From: Prinia subflava | Taxonomy: Eukaryota > Chordata > Aves > Passeriformes > Cisticolidae | Reading direction: 5' to 3' | Assembly (NCBI RefSeq): GCF_021018805.1 | Contig: NC_086248.1 | Coordinates: 55,867,485 to 55,931,484, forward strand | DNA length: 64,000 nucleotides | In this document: positions 61,140 to 64,000 of the stretch, piece after piece | How the letters are laid out: every line of letters starts with the position of its first letter | Numbering within the stretch: the stretch's first letter is position 1 | Made by a program: the position numbers and the translations under genes | The notes under the pieces: generated by a model | The model's database searches: none | What the model was told of the DNA's origin: nothing | The model's input: the letters and a program-made list of their open reading frames with translations, nothing else

Positions 61140-64000
61140 TTTATAGACAAAGGGCCCCAATGTGCCCTTGCTTGCTTCTTTCAAAGGAACCTGCAACCAA
61201 AATTGCTAGTGACCTTTCCCATGAGCATAGTTAGAAACCTCTTCTTGACTGAGATAAAGAAATTAGAACCTCACTCTTCCATGGTTTACTCCTAGGAATG
61301 CATTTTGGCAAGATGCTAAGAATAAACCCGTTATTGAAAGGGATCTGGGAAGTTGACAAGCATGGCTAAGCTCAGCAGAGAAATTTGACAAGGAAATAAG
61401 ATGCTTTGTAGATCAGTGATTAGTCTTTTGAATGCTGGGATTATTATGTAAGCAAAAAAGGAGGGGGGAACTTATTGTATATCTGACAGCTACCACTTAC
61501 CCAGGTATTCTTCAAACTAATGAGGAACATAATGGTATATTTGTTTATAAATCTTGAGCGAGACTCCTGCAGTTTACAAAAGTCAATTAAATGTGATGGA
61601 AAAGTAAAGACAACTTTTCTTTTTCTACTCTCACAAATTAGAATCCCTACAGAAAGAACATGTAAGAAAATCCAGTGCCATATCACTGACATGCTGCCTT
61701 CAGTCTTGAAGTCTCTGTTCATCTTCAAGCAAAAACTGTATTACATATTTAAAACAACATATTTTACACACTGTACACACACACTGAGGATAACTAAATA
61801 TCCAGAAACCAGTGCCCACTGCTAAGAAAGTCATCATGCTGTACAAAAGCAGACAGTTAGAATGGTGAGTAGTAGGAAAATCAATGAAATAAACTTCTAA
61901 AACCATAAAAAAGAAATTAAAAATTCTAAAATGTCTTATTAAAAAATAAAGAAACAGGTAATTAGGTAATGATTCTCTTCATATCTTTCTTTTTCTATTC
62001 TATTCTAAGTAATAAATCCTTGTTTTGAAAACTCCATATTATTAAATTATTGAACAATCTCCCATAGAAATTATTTCCCCCTCTTGTGTCTTCCTCTCCC
62101 ATCATCATATACACACACACAGCAGTGAAGTTTACCCTGAATTATGCTCATAGATTCTACTGATAAGGATTATGTCTCTGTGTGTGTATGTGTAAGAAGA
62201 GGAAAATATGAGATAGCAGATTCAACTTCAGATAAAACTTTGGAATGTTTTACGGAAGTTTGTCTTCCCACATGACACGTAACACAGGACATTATTCACA
62301 CAGAATATGCTCAGGGAAATATACAGAGCAATTCACAAACTTACTTGAACACCTTGGAGATTTGATTCAAGATATCCTCTTTGCATCATTATTTGACTAA
62401 ACATTTTTGTTTAGTCTTCTGCAGAGGTAGTTAAGTTGGCTGAGACCACCTGGACCTAGCTAGAGTTCAGTCTTTCCAGTCCTGTCTGCAATGCCCTTTC
62501 CTTTAGATGCAGACTAATTTGTGTGGAAGCAAGATTCATCATCAGCCTCTGCCTCTGCCTCTCACTGGGGCATTATCTTTGGAAGTGTTATTCCAAGTAG
62601 CAATTCCCCAGTTTAAGTGAAAATACTTAAAGAGTCAGCTTATTGAAGGGAAGACTGAAGGATATTTATGAATGTTTACACCTAACATATGCACATAGTT
62701 CTACATGCTATGGGATATAACACCACCTGGACTGAGGCCAGATCTCACTGTTTATGTGCACAGACTGTATGGTCTCATTTTGTTCCACTTTTTCTGAACT
62801 GCAGGGATAATCTAGGTGTAAATGAGTCCCTGCCTGAGAGAGAGCTTTACTGAATTAGTTCCAGGAGCAAATACTTAGTTATGATAACATTTTATAGGAG
62901 GAGGTTCCAACCAGAAAAGAAAGGGGACATTTTTCCAAAAATGCTGCTGTTGCATTCATTCATATATTAAGTAAATTGGTTCTGGTTGAACCCTGTTTTG
63001 AAGAGTATTCTTAATACTCAGTGCCCCTAGTGACCTGCTACTGCTCCTTAAACTGCAGTGGAGTGACTACCTCTAAGGAAATCCCTGAGTTCTGGAGTCT
63101 CACAAGAATTTTTATCAAAGACCTAGCTTAGTCCTGGTAGCAGTATTTTGCATATTTTTACTTTGCATGGTGACAAATGACTCTAGATAAATTTTAGAAG
63201 CATGGAGAACATATTGTTCACCTATGTGGAATCTGCATGGAAGCCCCATCTTTCAATTTCTTTTGTAATTTCTTTTCACCTCTAGTCTACTGTAAGCTTA
63301 TTAGAAACTGCCTTGTATAAATATTCACATGTATTCTGTTTTTGTCAAACAAATACCTGTACATTATTAGGGGATTGCTGGAAATTTTTAGAGTTCTTGC
63401 CACAGTCTCATTTTCCACAGGGTGATTTTGGGTAAACGTAAATACAGTTACAAAGGTATTCTACAGATTACTGTCATCTTGAAGAGATGATTTCTTGTCC
63501 CTATCTGCATGGAACTTTTTTCATCCTTTTGAGTCTAACTAAGGAGTCATATCTGAGAAGGACTTGAGATGACAGCCACAATTTATAGCCAGCAATTTGG
63601 CTTTGTGATTCCTGGTACAGACTGCAAAGAGTGTCTTTGGATTTGGTTCTGTAATAATTTTAATTCTATTGTTTTTCTTTTATTACACTCTTACACTGCT
63701 AAAAAACCTGCAGGTTGCCTAAATCTAAGACTTTTTATAAACACCTTTGATATGAATCTGTAAAAATCTTTTCCACTTGTCTGTGTTATGCTCAAGAGTG
63801 AATGCAATGACCGTCTCTTCAGATAGCGACTCACAGGAATGCAACATGTAATCTACACAAAGGAAATGTAATACCCTAGCAGCTAATTAAAAAAGCATTA
63901 CCTTCCACCAGTGCTGACCTCCAGCCATGCAGAGGATAAAGATGGGTGTCTGTCAATTAAGTTTACCTAGGAAACCTGGGCACAGTATAATGAATGGACA
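61140..64000. other. Unique non-coding sequence to window end
   Basis: No gene recognised. It holds a short (AC)n near 62,109-62,120 and (TG)n near 62,178-62,190. An 8-base inverted repeat GACTAAAC/GTTTAGTC with a six-base loop lies at 62,395-62,416. The open frames at 61,444-61,906 lie on both strands and have no domain. Confidence 0.5.

Noticed and set aside
60090..61295. 401-codon plus-strand frame and 290-340 codon frames on both strands
   Set aside because: They are products of the TCCTC/GAATC pentamer register (SSPLL or GEERR repeats in every frame), not genes.
1..64000. A prokaryotic-style multi-gene system (defence island, operon, CRISPR, prophage)
   Set aside because: No dense co-directional genes, ribosome-binding sites or repeat-spacer arrays occur. 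CR1, SINE and LTR remnants show vertebrate DNA.

Overview
The window looks like non-coding DNA of a songbird (passerine) nuclear genome. It is AT-rich, poor in CpG and has no dense gene array. The interspersed repeats give the lineage: several CR1 LINE fragments (the dominant LINE of birds), a solo-LTR-like endogenous retrovirus remnant, and one short element whose body reads as a reverse-complemented tRNA-Ile joined to a CR1-type tail. That architecture matches TguSINE1, the tRNA-Ile/CR1 SINE known from passerines. The organism call therefore rests on repeat recognition from memory, not on a gene.

Layout. 1-8.5 kb is unique sequence with a (TA)n microsatellite near 6.56 kb. At 8.58 kb there is a perfect 12-copy octamer array, and at 8.92 kb a small double-hairpin direct repeat. 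9-24 kb is mostly unique sequence. It holds the only candidate coding exon I can defend (11,508-11,662, + strand, intact acceptor and donor, unidentified protein), several short near-perfect inverted repeats, and a CT/poly-T tract at 16.8 kb. 23.96-25.07 kb carries two oppositely oriented CR1 3'-end fragments. 27.70-27.84 kb is the TguSINE1-like element. 30.02 kb has a short imperfect foldback resembling an ancient amniote repeat. 36.12-36.54 kb is an internal CR1 reverse-transcriptase fragment with no 3' end. 41.54-42.06 kb is the LTR on the minus strand. 43.4-44.1 kb and a few other spots look like conserved non-coding (enhancer-like) DNA. 49.19-49.95 kb is the longest and best preserved CR1 3' end, next to a G-quadruplex motif. 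60.16-61.14 kb is a long pyrimidine-strand satellite built on TCCTC with interspersed GAATC units. The rest, to 64 kb, is unique sequence.

There is no operon, CRISPR array, phage, tRNA gene or rRNA. The many open frames between 60 and 105 codons are what random AT-rich DNA gives, and the longest ones (about 290-400 codons at 60-61 kb) are artefacts of the pentamer repeat. The window is best read as intergenic DNA or a very large intron. If the exon at 11.5 kb is real, much of the window could be intron of that gene. I found no convincing sign of a new multi-gene biological system. The most useful leads are the candidate exon, the SINE, the structured satellite and the enhancer-like blocks.
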